Source of the DNA: Dastarcus helophoroides
Taxonomy: Eukaryota > Arthropoda > Insecta > Coleoptera > Bothrideridae
Direction of reading: 5' to 3'
Length of the DNA stretch: 64,000 nt
Assembly (NCBI GenBank): GCA_028583605.1
Contig: CM053337.1
Location: 19,674,488 to 19,738,487 of the forward strand
Shown here: positions 10,781 through 23,396 of the stretch, in pieces
Position numbering within the stretch: the stretch's first letter is position 1
Layout: each line of letters opens with the position of its first letter
The notes under the pieces: model-generated
What the model was told of the DNA's origin: nothing
What the model saw: only the letters and a program-made list of their open reading frames with translations
Databases searched by the model: none
Made by a program: the position numbers and the translations under genes

Positions 10781-13531
10781 AATGTCCCCTACAATCCTCT
10801 AGCCATTGTCAAAAGAAACCCAAAACTTTCAAGGGACCTAGCAGAGTCATCCGGCTATGTCTGCTAGGCATCGCGGTCCCTACGCTTCTACTGGCGATTC
10901 CGCTCTATTTACGTTACAAGGTATACGGTCAACAACTTTATCCGCTGGCGATGTCCGACATGAGATTGCTCGATAACAAAGTTTCCACCACGTGGTGCCA
11001 GGTAATTTTCACCTCCGAACCACAACAATCCACCTAATCCCTGAATACGAAACTTTAGAGACAACGTGTTACCGTCAATGCGACTTTTAACGCTTTCCTA
11101 CTGTCTCAACCCCCGTCGATATCCCCCGTGAGAAAACCCCTATCCATGGTACGCCACCTAGTCCTTGAAGACGACACAAAAGAATACTGGGGGTTCTACC
11201 TACTTCAAGGTTCCTCAGTTACAGTGTCCACATGTGTCAGGTACAATTTGGTAAAATAGGCCCCCAAATGCAAACCTAACATATGCTTTCATCGGCTTAC
11301 ATTGCAGGTGGCCGGGTGCTTCCCTCATCGTAATAAGGGGCCATAAGCACCTCCACGAATGCGCTTACATCGGCGATAACTCGTCCGAGGAATTAGACGA
11401 AATGATGGAGGCCATCGCCGAAGGGACTTACGTTTCAGAATCCACCGATAGCTCCGGGGATAGTCAACCGGTTAACGAACCCAGCTTGATGAAGAGGCAT
11501 CGAAGCGAAGTGGAATTCCACCATCCCATTCATAGGAATCCCTCGAGGAATCACACCATCGATAAAGCGTTCGATAACACTGATATCACGGATGCTATCG
11601 TGATGAAGAAGCTGTTGGAGGATGCTGCAGGAGAAGACGCGGAAGAAAGCGGAGAAACATCCGCATTTTAAGCGGAATTCGACGGTGGCGTCGGGGGAAA
11701 ATGGGAATTTAAATATACAAGCACCGGGGAAGGGCCCCCTTAAGAAAAACGTTACAGCATCCGAAGAAACTTTGAACGATATGTTAGCCAAGTTGGAGAC
11801 TTTGGGGAACAAAGGTGGAGAAATTTTGGAGAAGTTAAACAAAAAGTACAATAGAAGCAAAAGTGGGGATACCAAAGAAGATCCGGTAATAGATATGAGG
11901 GGCTAGACATTACAAAAAACCGGTGGTTCAATATGAGGACAACATTGACAGGGCAAGAAGGAGAAAGAGAGAACTAATTCTGTCAACTGCCGTGGATCTA
12001 AATAAAAATGATGAAGAGAATGATCTCGGAATCGAAGAGGTAATGTAAAAGGTTTGACGTTTTATACATTTAAGAAGAAAGATTAGAAAAACACAACAGT
12101 TTCTCTAACGCGTTTTGATAGCCAAGCTATCATTTTCAGAGAGATACTCAAAAAGATCTCTCTGAAGATGATAAATACTCAAAGAGATCTCTCTAAAGAT
12201 GATAGATACTCAGAGAAATCTATCATTTTTAGAGACATCTCTTTGAGTATTTATCATCTTCAGAGAGATCTTTTTGAGTATCTCTCTGAAAATGATAGCT
12301 TGGCTATCGAAACGTGTTAGAGAACCTATTGTTGTGTTTTTTCAGCTTTCTTGGTTTTAAGGGACAAGATTTGTATTTCAATTTTTGAAGATAATTAAAA
12401 ATAACAAAAAAAAAACACTTGACTGCATTTAAAAAAAAATTTTCGATGGTATCATTTTTCCTCAACTTACATCCCTTTCAAAACTCATAAAATTTGGGAA
12501 ATTTTTTATATCCCCTTCTGCTTTCCAACGATCAAACTTCGATTTTAACAGGGTCTAAATCCGGATGGTATAGCTGATCACAGAGGGACGGTCAACGAGA
12601 CGACTTTAAACGATAGAAGCAACAGCGAATTTTGGTCATCATTTTCGAGTTCTGAAGAGGCACTTTTGAATTGCGCCGGTTTAATTCTCAATTTGCCCTT
12701 GACGCCCCACCACAAGTGCGGCCCGAATTTAACAGAGCAACAAGCCGAAGAAACCACGCTTGCCAACAAAATAACCTACAAGTAAGCATTGAAAAACCAC
12801 CAGTTTCACTCACCATCGTTATGTAGGATGTAAGCAAGGTTGCAAAGGTCACTAGTAGCGAGGTAACATTCATTGTATTATGGGTTGCATAGCTACACCT
12901 ACTAAATACAAAAGCCCTTGGCTTAACAAAAGAAAATCATAAGATATTTAATGCAATTAACATATTTTAAGTATATTTATTGCTGATTAACTGCTCAAAT
13001 TGTAAATTGGAAACAGCGACCGTACCATACCAATGATGTCAAGGAAGACCAAAATGGTCGGTGGCCGTTGGTTGCAAATATTTTCAAATGTAGCACGTTT
13101 AACTGTTTCATTCTCATTATCATGACAATTTATAAAATTATTTAGGACTTCACCGCTGTCACATCGATATCAAATTGTCAGTTAATCGCTGTGTATTTTC
13201 AGGGTGCCAATGAATGGTTATTACTTCTTCGTCTTCAATAGTGAGAATGAAGTCCAACCTAATTACATTAGGGTGCACTTTCACCTGCAAAAAGCCGTCT
13301 ACAACGTTTCTAACACTGTGGCAGCTTGCTCTAACAAGTCGGATTCTTGCGCTTTAGATTTGAAGTTTTTTTCTTCTGAAAAATTGGTGATGGAACTACC
13401 GGTTAAAGATAACGACTTCTTTATGGAACGAAGAGTTCGTGGTGATATCTGAATGTGAACCTAGAACGGCGGTATACGCCGCTTGTGTGATAACAGTACC
13501 TGTGTTAGTTATTCTATTTGCGTTTTCGTGA
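10781..13531 (+). CDS. Conserved insect membrane protein, APD1-4/DUF4792-DUF4793-like (five exons, three frame breaks)
   Basis: Exons are 10781-11001, 11059-11240, 11308-12039, 12552-12781 and 13203-13531, all with AG/GT borders; the true 5' end is not in view. Exon 1 has a membrane helix (LCLLGIAVPTLLLAIPLYL). Exon 2 has KEYWGFYLLQGSSVTVSTC. Exon 3 has WPGASLIVIRGHKHLHEC, then a charged variable stretch and a polybasic RARRRKREL site. Exon 5 has NGYYFFVFNSENE, paired cysteines, LKFFSSEKLVMELP, and a C-terminal helix after ECEPR. Two membrane segments flanking a large extracytoplasmic, Cys-containing region fit the APD1-4 N-terminal/middle domains as I know them; molecular function is unknown. 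The frame changes by +1 near 11620-11668, near 11905 and near 13426. Removing three bases leaves 563 whole codons, and splice sites are intact, so sequence error is likelier than pseudogenisation. The family name is tentative; that it is a real gene is well supported. Confidence 0.75.
12076..12416 (+). mobile_element. Hairpin retroposon copy 1, in an intron
   Basis: It lies in the intron 12040-12551. The arms read ACACAACA..CTCTAACGCG on the left and its complement on the right (CGTGTTAGAG..TTGTTGTGT). The right end continues through GGGACAAGATTTGTATTTC and ends in an A run at 12405-12415. The left arm is shorter (truncated). The centre holds several copies of GATACTCAAAGAGATCTCTC and its complement, an expanded loop. 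Confidence 0.75.
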
Positions 13532-13544
13532 TGTTTTGTTTTCT

Positions 13545-13550
13545 ATTAAA
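13545..13550 (+). terminator. Poly(A) signal ATTAAA of the APD-like gene
   Basis: ATTAAA lies 14 bp after the frame-corrected stop codon (TGA 13529-13531), and a T run follows near 13570. No better AATAAA is close. Confidence 0.45.
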
Positions 13551-14200
13551 GTAGCTTTGGTTACATTTTGTTTTTTTTTATTCCAGTTTAGCACAAATCC
13601 TGATCGCTTTGCTTAAAAATTCGGATGTTAAGGAAGGGTGAGGGTTCTTTATCGGTAATCTCATCTTCAGCCAGCGGCTTAAAAACAATTAATTTCATCC
13701 CTTGGATTTTCGACGCGTGTCCAACAAATTAGACTTTGGATTAGCGACCTTATAAATTTCGAGGATTATCCGCGTTGATTAGTTTTATTTCACGATGTCG
13801 TTTATGATTTTGGTTAATAATTTTGGCGTTTTCTTTCATCTATCCACTGTAATTTACAATTATTAATTTTTTATGTAGAATATGAGTAAATTTTAAATGC
13901 TGCAAATGTTATTATTGAGAAATTATATTCTAAATGAGCGACTAAATATCGCTTTATCCCATGATAAGTGGGTGCTATGACGATATAAATCAGGATGTTT
14001 ATTTTAATTTTCATGATCACTCGAGCCTAATGCGATAACAAAGGATGTTTTGACGCCACAATATGCTAATCTTCAAGAGGGAGCTTGCCTATTTTAAAGG
14101 GGAACGGGAGCTATCTTCCCTAATGATGTGAACTGTATTTTTTATATAATACATAGATCCTAAACTAAATGACTTTTATCGATCCCCGTATGATATGGAA
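13551..14200. other. Non-coding intergenic DNA
   Basis: AT-rich sequence without recognisable genes, RNA genes or repeats. It grades into TTCGAAATTT-type degenerate sequence after about 14200. Confidence 0.45.
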
Positions 14201-14777
14201 TCAATTCGAAAAAAACTCGAAATTTCCAGAAAAAATGTCGAATGTTGGAATTAACGTGGACGCTTCAAAAACTTAAAATTTATAGAAACTTGAAATTACA
14301 AGAAAAAAAAAAAGGATGTGAACCGCATTTTTCATATAACAGATCCTAATCTGCTAAGATTCTTATCAATGCTTGTTCCGAATTGGAGTCAGTTTGAGTT
14401 GAACTCGAAATTTTTTAAGTTTTCGAGTTGAAATTGAAATTTTTGGGAAAATTTGAGGTTAATGTTGAAATGTCAAAACTCGAAATTTCTAGAAAAACTC
14501 TTCTTGAAATTTCAAAAAGAAAATGTCGACATTTTGAAATTGATTTCGAACTTGAACCTAAATTATAATTTTCAAAAATTTCAAAATTTGAATATAAAGT
14601 CAAAACGTAAAAAATGACTCGAACTAATAAAAGATTTCCATTTTAATTAGAAATTTCGACGGTTTTTTTCAGAAGTTCGACTTTAAAAGGTCGAAATTTC
14701 TCCAATATCCGTAATTTACAAAAAAACACTCCTATAATCAACATTTTAGGTAAAAAGTGAAAAAAAAACGTAAGAAA
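14200..14777. repeat. Degenerate CGAAATTT low-complexity DNA
   Basis: Irregular reuse of CTCGAAATTTC, TTTTGAAATT and AAAATGTCGA with no fixed period. It is the same style of sequence as at 940-2065, 19650-21140, 23397-25085 and 26640-28510. It borders the GAGTA array. Confidence 0.6.
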
Positions 14778-16115
14778 CTAAGTAAGCTAGTAAGTAGAGT
14801 AGAGTTGAGTGGAGTAGAGTAGAGAGTAGAGAGTAGAGAGTAGAGCAGAGAGTAGAGTAGAGAGTAGAGTAGAGAGTAGAGCAGATAGTAGAGTAGAAAG
14901 TAGAGTAGAGAGTAGAATAGAGAGTAGAATAGAGAGTAGAGTAGAGAGTAAAATAGAGAGTAGAGTAGAGAGTAGAGTATAGTAGAAAGTAGAGTAGAGA
15001 GTAGAGTAGAGAGTAGAGAAGAGAGTAGAGTAGAGAGTAGAGTAGAGAGTAGAGTAGGGAGTAGAGTAGAGAGTAGAGCAGAGAGTAGAGTAGAGAGTAG
15101 AGTAGAGAGTAGAGTAGAGAATAGAGTAGAGAGTAGAGTAGAGAGTAGAATAGAGAGTAGAATAGAGAGTACAGTAGAGAGTAAAGTAGAGAGTAGAGTA
15201 GAGAATAGAGTATAGAGTAGAGTATAGTAGAAAGTAAAGTAGAGAGTAGAGTAGAGAGTAAAGTAGAGTAGAGAGTAAAGTAGAGTAGAGAGTAGAGTAG
15301 AGTAGAGTAGAGAGTAGAGTAGAGAGTAGAGTAGAGAGTAGAGTAGAGAGTAGAGTAGAAAGTAGAGTAGAGAGTAGAGTAGAGTAGAGTAGTGTAGAGT
15401 AGAGTAGGGTAGAGTAAAGTAGAGTAGACTAGAGAGTAGAGAGAAGAGAGTAGAGAGTAGAGTAGAGAGTAGAGTAGAGAGTAGAGTATAGTTAAAAGTA
15501 AAGTTAAAATTGAAGTAAAATTGGGTAAAGTTAAGTAAAGTTGCGTACAATTAAATAAAATTAAATTAGGCAATGTTGGGTGAAATTAAGTAAAGTTGAG
15601 TAAAGTTAAGTGAAGTTGGGTAAAGTAGAGAAGAAAGTAGAGTAGAGTAGAGTAGAGTATAGAGTAAAGAGTAGAGAGTAGAGTAGAGTAGAGTAGAGTA
15701 GTGTAGAGTAGAGTATAGAGTAGAGAGTAGAGAAGAGAATAGAGTAGAGAGTAGAGTAGAGAGTAGAGTAGAGAGTAGAGTAGAGAGTAGAGTAGAGAGT
15801 AGAGAGTAGAGTAGAGAGTAGAGTAGAGAGTAGAGTAGAGAGTAGAGTAGAGATTAGAGTAGAGAGTAGAGTAGAGAGTAGAGTAGAGAGTAGAGTAGAG
15901 ATTAGAGTAGAGAGTAGAGTAGAGTAGAGTAGAGTAGAGTAGAGATTAGAGTAGAGAGTAGAGTAGAGAGTAGAGTAGAGTAGAGTAGAGAGTAGAGAGT
16001 AGAGAGTAGAAAGTAGAGAGTAGAGTGTAGAGAGTAAAGAGTAGAGAGTAGAGAGTAAAGAGTAAAAAGTAGAAGAGTAGAGAGTAGAGTAGAGAGTAGA
16101 GAGTAGAGTACAGTA
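14778..16115. repeat. GTAGAGTAGAGA microsatellite array
   Basis: Purine-rich array made of GTAGA and GTAGAGA words (AGAGTAGAGAGTAGAGTAG style) on the + strand. It is interrupted at about 15490-15620 by a TAAAGTTAAG-type segment that recurs at about 16125-16250. Long minus-strand frames such as TLLSTLLSTLLS are translations of the repeat and are not genes. Confidence 0.92.
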
Positions 16116-18735
16116 GAGTAAGGTTAAAAGTAAAGTTAAATTGAAGTAAAATTGGGTAAAGTTAAGTAAAGTTGGGTACAATTAAATAAAGTTAAATTTC
16201 GTAAAGTTGAGTGAAATTAAGTAAAGTTGGGTAAAGTTAAGTAGAGTTAAGCAAAGTTAAGCAGACCTAAGTAAAGTTAAGTAAAGTTAGGTAAAGTTAA
16301 ATAAACTTAAGTAGAGGTAAGCAGAGTTAAGTAAAGTTAGATACAGTTAGGTAAAGTTATGTAAAGTTAGTTAAAGTTAAACAGAGTAATACTTAACTCT
16401 GCCTAACCTAACCTAACTCTACTAAGTTAAGTGAAGTTAGGCAGTGTTAAGGAAAGTTAAACAAATTTAAGTAAAGTGAAGTAAAGTTGGGTAAAGTCTT
16501 AACTTTACCCAACTTTACTTCACTTTACCCAACTCTACTTATAAAGTTGGGTAAAGTTAGGTAAAGTTTGGTAAAGTTAAGCAGAGTTAGGTAAAGTTAA
16601 GTAAAGTTAAGTAGAGTTAAGCAGAGTTAAGCAAAGTTAGATAATGTTAAGCAAAGGTAAATAAAGTTATGTAAAGTTAGGTAAAGTTAAGCATAGTTAA
16701 GCAACGTTAAGTAAATTTAATTGAAGTTAAGTTAACTTAAGCAGAATTAGGCAAAATTAAGTAAAGCGAAGTAAAACTAAGTAAAGTTAAGTAAAGTTGG
16801 GTAAATTTAAGCAGAGTTAAGTAAAGTTAAGTTAGGTAAAGTCAAATAAAGTTAAGTAGAGCTGAGCAGATGTAAGTAAAGTTAGATAAAGTTAAGTAAA
16901 GTTAGTTAAAGTTGAACAGAGTTAAGCAAAGTTAAGCAGAGTTAAGCAAAGTAAAGCAGAGTTAAGTAAAATTAAGTAAAGTTAAGTAAAGTTAGGTAAA
17001 GTTAATTAAAGTTAGTTAAAATTAAGTAAGGTTAAGCAAAGTTAAGTAAAGTATGGTAAAGTGAAATAAAATAAAGTAAAGTTGGGTAAAGTTAAGTAAA
17101 GTTGAGTACAGTTAAATAAAGTTAAGTAAAGTTGGGTAAAGTGAGGTAAAATTAAGTAAAGTTGAGTAAAGTTAAGTAAAGTTGGGTAGTTAGGTAAAGT
17201 TGGGTAAGGTTAAGCAGAGTTACGTAAAGTTAAGTAAAGTTAAGAAGAGTTAAGCAGAGTTAAGTACAGTTAGATAAAGTTAAGTAAAGTTAGGTAAAAT
17301 TAAGCAGAGCTAAGCAAAATTAAGCAGAGTTAAGTAAAGTTAAGTAAAATTAGGCAAAGTTAGTTAGTTAGGTAAAGTTAAGCAGAATTAAGGAAAGATA
17401 AGTAAAGTTAGGTGAAGTTAAGCAGGGTTAGGCAAAATTAAGTAAAGCGAAATAAAGCTAAGTAAAGTTAAGTAAATTTGGGTAAAGTTGAGCAGAGTTA
17501 AGCAAAATTAAGCAGAGTTAAGCAAAGTTAAGTTAGGTAAAGTTAAATAAAGTTAAGTAAAGTTATGGAAAGTTAGTTAAAGTTCAACAAAGTTAAGCGG
17601 AGTAAAGCAAAGTTAAGCAGAGTTAAGTAAATTTAAGTGAAGTTAGTTACAGTTAAGCAAAGTTAAGCAGAGTTAAGGAAAGTTAAGCAAAGTTAAGTAA
17701 AATGAAGTAAAGTGAAGTAAAGTGAAGTAAAGTGGAGTAAAGTTGGGTAAAGTTAAGTAAAGTTGGATACACTTAAATAAAGTTAAGAAAAGTTGGGTAA
17801 AGTTAAGTAAAGTTGGGTAAAGTTAAGTAAATTTGGGTAAAGTTAGGTAAAGTTGGGTAAAGTTAAGTTAAGTTGGGTAAAGTTAGGTAAAGTTGGGTAA
17901 AGTTAAGCAGAGTTAGGTAAAGTTAAGTAGAGTTAAGCAGAGTTAGGTAAAGTTAAATAAAGTTATGTAATATTAGGTAAAGTTAAGCAGAGTTAAGTAA
18001 CGTTAGATAAAGTTAAAGTTAAGTAAAGCTAAGCAGAGTTAAAGAAAGTTAAGCAAAGTGAAGTAAAGTGAAGTAAAGTGAAGTACAGTGAAGTAAAGTG
18101 AAATAAAGTGAAGTAAAGTTGGGTAAAGTTAAGTAAAGTTGGACACAGTTAAATAAAGTTAAGTAAAGTTGGGTAAAGTTAGGTAAAGTTAAGTAGAGTT
18201 GGGTAAAGTTGGGTAAAGTTAAGTAAAGTTGGGTAAAGTTAGGTAAAGCTTGGTAAAGTTAAGCAGAGTTAAGTAAAGTTAGATAACGTTAAATAAAGTT
18301 ATGTAAAGTTAGGTAAAGTTAAGCAGAGGGAAGTAAAATTAAGTAAAGTTAGATAAAGTTAAAGTTAAGTAAAGTTAAGCAGAGTTAAAGAGAGTTAAGC
18401 AAAGTGAAGTTAAGTGAAATAAAGTGAAGTACAGTGAAGTAAAGGGAAACAAAGTAAATTAAAGTTGGGTAAAGTTAAGTAAAGTTGGTTAAAGTTAGGT
18501 AAAGTTAAGTAAAGCTGGGTAAAGTTAAGCAGAGTTAGGTAAAGCTAAGTAAAGTTAGGTAAAGTTACTTAAAGTTAGGTAAAGTTAAGCAGAGTTAAGA
18601 AAAGTTAAGCAAAATTAAGTAAAGGTAAGTAAAGTTAGGTGAAGTTGAGCAGAGTTAGGCAAAATGAAGTAAAGCGAAATAAAGCTAATTAAAGTTAAGT
18701 AAAGTAAAGCTAAATAAAGTTAAGTAAGTAAATGA
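16116..18735. repeat. GTTAAGTAAA ten-base array 1
   Basis: About 2.6 kb of a 10-bp unit with variants GTTAAGTAAA, GTTAAGCAGA, GTTGGGTAAA and GTTAGGTAAA. The unit length stays close to 10 bp while the sequence drifts. Variants recur in higher-order patterns of about 100-300 bp. Two short inverted segments occur inside it (about 16391-16425 and 16498-16545). It ends at 18735 in GTAAGTAAGTAAG before unique sequence. Confidence 0.92.
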
Positions 18736-19493
18736 GTAAGTAAGTAAGCACTAAAGGTGACATTTAATGGACAACAAGAACCTGGAAAAACACCAAGGAC
18801 ATCGAAAATTTATCCTTGGGTCGTTTGCCCGTCGGATGTACTCCAGGTTTTGGGCCAGGTTCCGAAAGTATAAAATTTGGAATTAATATCGATGTAAGTT
18901 TGCTTCGTCGGGTGTTCCGGCGTGGGAAATTAAATTCTATTAAATCTGCCAGTCAGGCGAGAAAAATTTGTGGCGATAAGCCGGCCGTATTCGAATAGAA
19001 TGTTTTTCCAAGTGCGAAGTCAAACATACCTGCAAGCGAGAGATAAGGGTGAGCGGACCCGCCCTAATGCCGTCAGTTACACCCCCAGTGTTGACACAAA
19101 TTGAATCTCTCCGAACTCGACTCTCTAACTCGCTTTGTTAGCGCTCATCCTGTCAATACTGATTGTTTTAGTAACAAATGGGAGATATTTTGGTTATATT
19201 GCACGATTAATGTATCCGCAAGATAAAAAGTCGTTTGAGGGTAAAAATCCAATGCAGGTGGTTCCCAGCACGTTTTTATTAAAACGGCGCGTGGACCATG
19301 GGGTGATTTGACATTAGTCGTGTGACCCTAATGCGCTCAAATAAAATTCGAATTATAATCATTTTTTATTCATCACTGAGCAGAGTGATTGCTTTCTCAT
19401 ATTCCATACAGGGAACACCATAAAAAGCATTATGGGCACGTTTATCTCGAGCAGAAAAATGTTTTTAATCTATTTGTGACTAGAAATATATAT
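18736..19493. other. Unique-sequence island between arrays
   Basis: A more balanced, GC-richer stretch (about 18750-19330) isolated between repeats. A 60-codon frame at 18816-18998 reads GRLPVGCTPGFGPGSESIKF and has a good donor (GTAAGT at 18894). I do not recognise the sequence, and no convincing acceptor sits upstream. It could be a small exon, a regulatory element or old transposon DNA. Confidence 0.35.
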
Positions 19494-19622
19494 ATTTTTT
19501 TGTAGAACGAACTGGTCCTTGGTTATCTTCAAAAATTGAAATACAAATCTTGTCCTCTGAAACCAAAAAAAGTTAAGAAACAACAAAAGTTGCTCTAGCT
19601 ATCATCTTCAGAGAAATACTCT
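19494..19622 (-). mobile_element. Hairpin retroposon copy 2 (half)
   Basis: A T run is followed by GTAGAACGAACTGGTCCTTG, GTTATCTTCAAAAATTG, TTGTCCTCTGAAACC and GTTGCTCTAGC, then CATCTTCAGAGAAATACTC, where it stops. Only one arm is present. The complete end is the one next to the T run, so the A-tail is on the minus strand. Confidence 0.75.
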
Positions 19623-19649
19623 ATATTCTTTGCTAAAATTTTCAAAACA

Positions 19650-21140
19650 CTCATAAGTTAAATTTACAAAACAAACTCGAGAAAAAATAGAAAATTTAAA
19701 GTCATAACTTTGAGAAAAAGTCGAAATGTTGATAAAAATGGCAACTTGGAAAACGTGAAATTTCAAATGTCGAATTTTTTTAAAAATCCATATTTATAAA
19801 ACTTATAAAAAAGTTAAAATTTAGAAATAATGAAAATTTTGAAATGTTGAAATTTCGAAAATTCAAAGTTTTCAGAAAGTCGAAATTTTCAAAAAAAGTC
19901 GTAATTTTTGTAAAAATCGAATTCTTCAGAAGAGAGAAAAAATAGTGTCAGAAAGTCATCATTACGAGAACACACCGAATTATTTAAAAAAAAGTCCACC
20001 TTTTGAAAAAAGGCGAAATTTTCATTTAAAAAATCTCAAAAAGTTTTCAAAACCTACAATAAAGGTCAAAATTTCAAAACAAATTAGGTAATCTCTAAAA
20101 AAACTCGAACATTTCAAAAATAAAATGAAAACTTCGAAAAGAGTCGAAATTTTCAAAATAAATAAAATAAAATGTTCCAAAAAGCCGAAACTTTAAAAAA
20201 GATAGAAATGTTTAAAATAAGTTAAAAAATTGCGAAAAAAGTTCGAAATTTTGAAGTATAAATATAGAACTTTCCAAAATAAGTATAATTTCGAAAAAAA
20301 GCCACCATTCTGTTAATAATGGAAATGTTTGAAAAAGTGGAAATTTCTAAACAAGTGCAGATTTTGAAAAATGAGGCAAATTTTCAAATGTCGAAGTTTC
20401 AAAAAACGTAGACATTTTTAATACAAAATCAGAAGATGGGAATTTTCTAAAAAGTCGTTTTTTTTTAAATTCGAAGTTTTCGAAAAGTGAAACTATTCAA
20501 AAAAGTTGGATTTTTTTATAAAACATTTTTGAAAAGGTAATAGAGGTTTTCAGTCAGTCGGAATTTTCAAAAAAAAAGTAACAATTTGAAAAAAGCGGTC
20601 GATCGAAATTTAAAAAAAAAGAGGAATTTTAAAAGCCGAAATTTCGAGAAAAATATCGAAATTTCGAGAAAAATATCGAAATTTCGAGAAAAATATCGAA
20701 ATTTCAAGAAAAATATCGAATTTTCGAAAAATGTATTGAATTTACAAAAAATTTATGGAAAAAGTAAAAAATTTGAAGTCAGCATTTTGAGAAAAAGTCG
20801 ATATGTTGATAAAAATGGAAACATGAAAAAAGTGAAAATTTTGAATGTCGAATTTTTTAAAGTGAGAAAAAGTTGAAATATTGATGAAAATGGAAATTTT
20901 AAATGTCGAATTTTTTTAATAAATCGATATTTATAAATTTTACGATAAAATCAAAGTTTAGAAATAATGTAAATTTTGAAATATCGAAATTCAAAAAAAT
21001 CAAGGATTATGGAAAGTGGAAATTTAAAAAAAAATTCGTAATTTTTATGAAAAACCCATTCCTTAAAAAAAATTAAAATATTGTCAAAAAGTCAACATTT
21101 CGAAAAAAAACAGAATTATTTAAACAAAGTTCACATTTTG
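19650..21140. repeat. Degenerate CGAAATTT DNA, duplicated segment A
   Basis: AT-rich sequence with words such as AAAAAGTCGAAATTT. It is not purely random low complexity. A segment beginning TCAAGGATTATGGAAA at about 20999 is matched by one at 23397 in the same order, and a more diverged version lies near 19855. A small exact triplication of CGAAATTTCGAGAAAAATAT occurs at about 20637-20700. Confidence 0.55.
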
Positions 21141-23396
21141 AAAGTTAGTAAGTAAAGTAGAGTAGAATAGAGTAGAGTAAAAAGTAAAGTAAAAAGTAAA
21201 GTTACAAGTAAAGTTAAAATTGAAGTAAAGTTGGGTAAAGTTAAGTAAAGTTGGGTACAATTAAATAAAGTTAAATTGGATAAAGTTGGGTGAAGTTAAG
21301 TAAAGTTGGGTAAAGTCAAGTAAAGTTGGGTAAAGTTAAGCAGAGTTAAGCAAAGTTAAGCAGAATTAAGTAAAGTTAGGTAAAGTTAAGTAGAGGTAAG
21401 CAGAGTTAAGTAAAGTTAAGTAAAGTTAGATAAAGTTAAGTAAAGTTATGTAAAGTTAGTTAAAGTTAAACAGGTTAAGCAAAGTTAAGCAGAGTTAAGC
21501 AGAGTTAAGTAATGTTAAATAACGTTAGGTAAAGTTAAAGTTAAGCACAGTTAAAAAAAGTTAAGCAGTCAAGTAAAGTGAAGTAAAGTGAACTAAAGTG
21601 AAGTAAAGTGAAATAAAGTGAAGTAAAGTTGGATAAAGTTAAGTAAAGTTGGATACAGTTAAATAAAGTTAAGTAAAGTTGGGTAAAGTTAAGTGAAGTT
21701 GGATAAAGTTAAGTAGAGTTGGGTAAAGTTAGGTACAGTTGGGTAAAGTTAGGTACAGTTGGGTAAAGTTAAGTAGAATTAGGTAAAGTTAAGTAAAGTT
21801 AAATAGAGTTAAGCAGAGTTAAGTAAAGTTAGATAAAGTTAGGTAAAGTTAAGTAAAATTATTTAAAGTTAGGTAAAGTTAAGCAGAGTTAAGCAAAGTT
21901 AAGCAGAGTTAAGTAAAGTTAAGTAAAGTAAAGTAAAGTTAGATAAAGTTAGTTAAAGTTAAGCAGATTTAAGGAAAATTAAGCAGAGTTAGGTAAAGTT
22001 AGGTTAGGTAAAGTTAAGTTAGGTAAAGTTGGATAAAGTTAAGTAAAGTTGGATAAAGTTAAGTAATATTGGGCAAAGTTAAGCAGAGTTAGGTAAAGTT
22101 AAATAAAGTTAGGTAGAGTTAAACAGAGTTGAGTAAAATTAAATAAAATTAAGTAAAGTTAAGTAAAATTATGTAAAGTTAGGTAAAGTTAAGCAGAGTT
22201 AAGCTAAGTTAAGCAGAGTTAAGTAAAGTTAAGCAAAGTTAAGTAAAGTTAAGTAAAGTTAAGTAAAGTTAAGTAAAGTTAAGTAAAGTTAAGTAAAGTT
22301 AGGTAAAGTTAGTTAAAGTTAGGTAAAGTTAAGCAGAGTTAAGCAGATTTAAGGAAAGTTAAGCAGAGTTAGGTAAAGTTAAATAAAGTTAGGTAGAGTT
22401 AAACAGAGTTGAGTAAAATTAGATAAAATTAAGTAAAGTAAAATTATGTAAAGTTAGGTAAAGTTAAGCAGAGTTAAGCTAAGTTAAGCAGAGTTAAGTA
22501 AAATTAAGTAAAGTTAAGTAAAGTTAGGTAAAGTTAGTTAAAGTTAGGTAAAGTTAAGCAGAGTTAAGCAGAGTTAAGGAAAGTTAAGCAGAGTTAGGTA
22601 AAGTTGAATAAAGTTAGGTAGAGTTAAACAGAGTTGAGTAAAATTAGATAAAGTTAAGCAAAGTTAAGTAAAATTATGTAAAGTTAGGTAAGATTAAGCA
22701 GAGTTAAGCTAAGTTAAGCAGAGTTAAGTAAAGTTAAGTTAAGTTAAGTAAAGTTAAGTAAAGTTAAGTAAAGTTAAGTAAAGTTAAGTAAAGTTAAGTA
22801 AAGTTAGGTAAAATTAGTTAAAGTTAGGTAAAGTTAAGCAGAGTTAAGTAAAGTTAAGTTAGGTAAAGTTAAATAAAGGTAAGTAAAGGTAAGCAGAGTT
22901 AAGTAAAATTATGTAAAGTTAGTTAAAGTTAAACAGAGTTAAGCAAAGTTAAGCAGAGTTAAGTAAAGTTAAGTAAAGTTAGGTAAAGTTAGTTAAAGTT
23001 AAATAAAGTTAAGCAGAGTTAAGTAAAGTGAAGTAGAGTTACGTAGAGTTATGTAAAGTTTGTTAAAGTTAAACAGAGTTAAGCAAAGTTAAGCTGAGTT
23101 AAGTAAAGTTAGGTAAAGTTATTTCAACTTAAGTAGAGTGAAGTAAAGTTAAGTAAAGTTATGTAAAGTTAGTTAAAGTTAAACAGAGTTAGGCAAAGTT
23201 AAGTAAAGTTGGGTAAAGTTAAGTAAAGTTGGGTAAAGTTAAGTAAAGTTAAGCAAAGTAAAGCAGAGTTAAGTAAACTTAAGTAAAGTTATGTAAAGTT
23301 AAATAAAGTTAAGTAGAGGTAAGCAGAGTTAAGTAAAGTTAGATAAAGTTAAGTACAGTTAAGTAAAGTTAAGTACAGTTATGTAAAGTTAGTCGG
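21141..23396. repeat. GTTAAGTAAA ten-base array 2
   Basis: Same 10-bp unit and variants as 16116-18735, again introduced by a GTAGAGTAGAATAGAG tract (21150-21180). Within 22080-22860 a longer unit of about 230-250 bp is repeated at least three times (landmarks GTTAAACAGAGTTGAGTAAA near 22120, 22400 and 22625). It is bordered by direct copies of a sequence of about 145 bp. Confidence 0.92.

Noticed and set aside
14738..16181. Long minus-strand frames (up to 275 codons) of LLSTLLS/LLYSLLY repeats
   Set aside because: They are translations of the GTAGAGTAGAGA array in several frames at once, and there is no start, splice or domain evidence.
16391..16425. CCTAACCTAACCTAAC resembling the insect telomere repeat (TTAGG)n
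   Set aside because: Only three units, inside an array whose variant GTTAGGTAAA easily gives this word when inverted. It is not evidence of a telomere.
18816..18998. 60-codon frame as a gene
   Set aside because: Unrecognised and without an acceptor or promoter. It is kept only as part of the unique island description.
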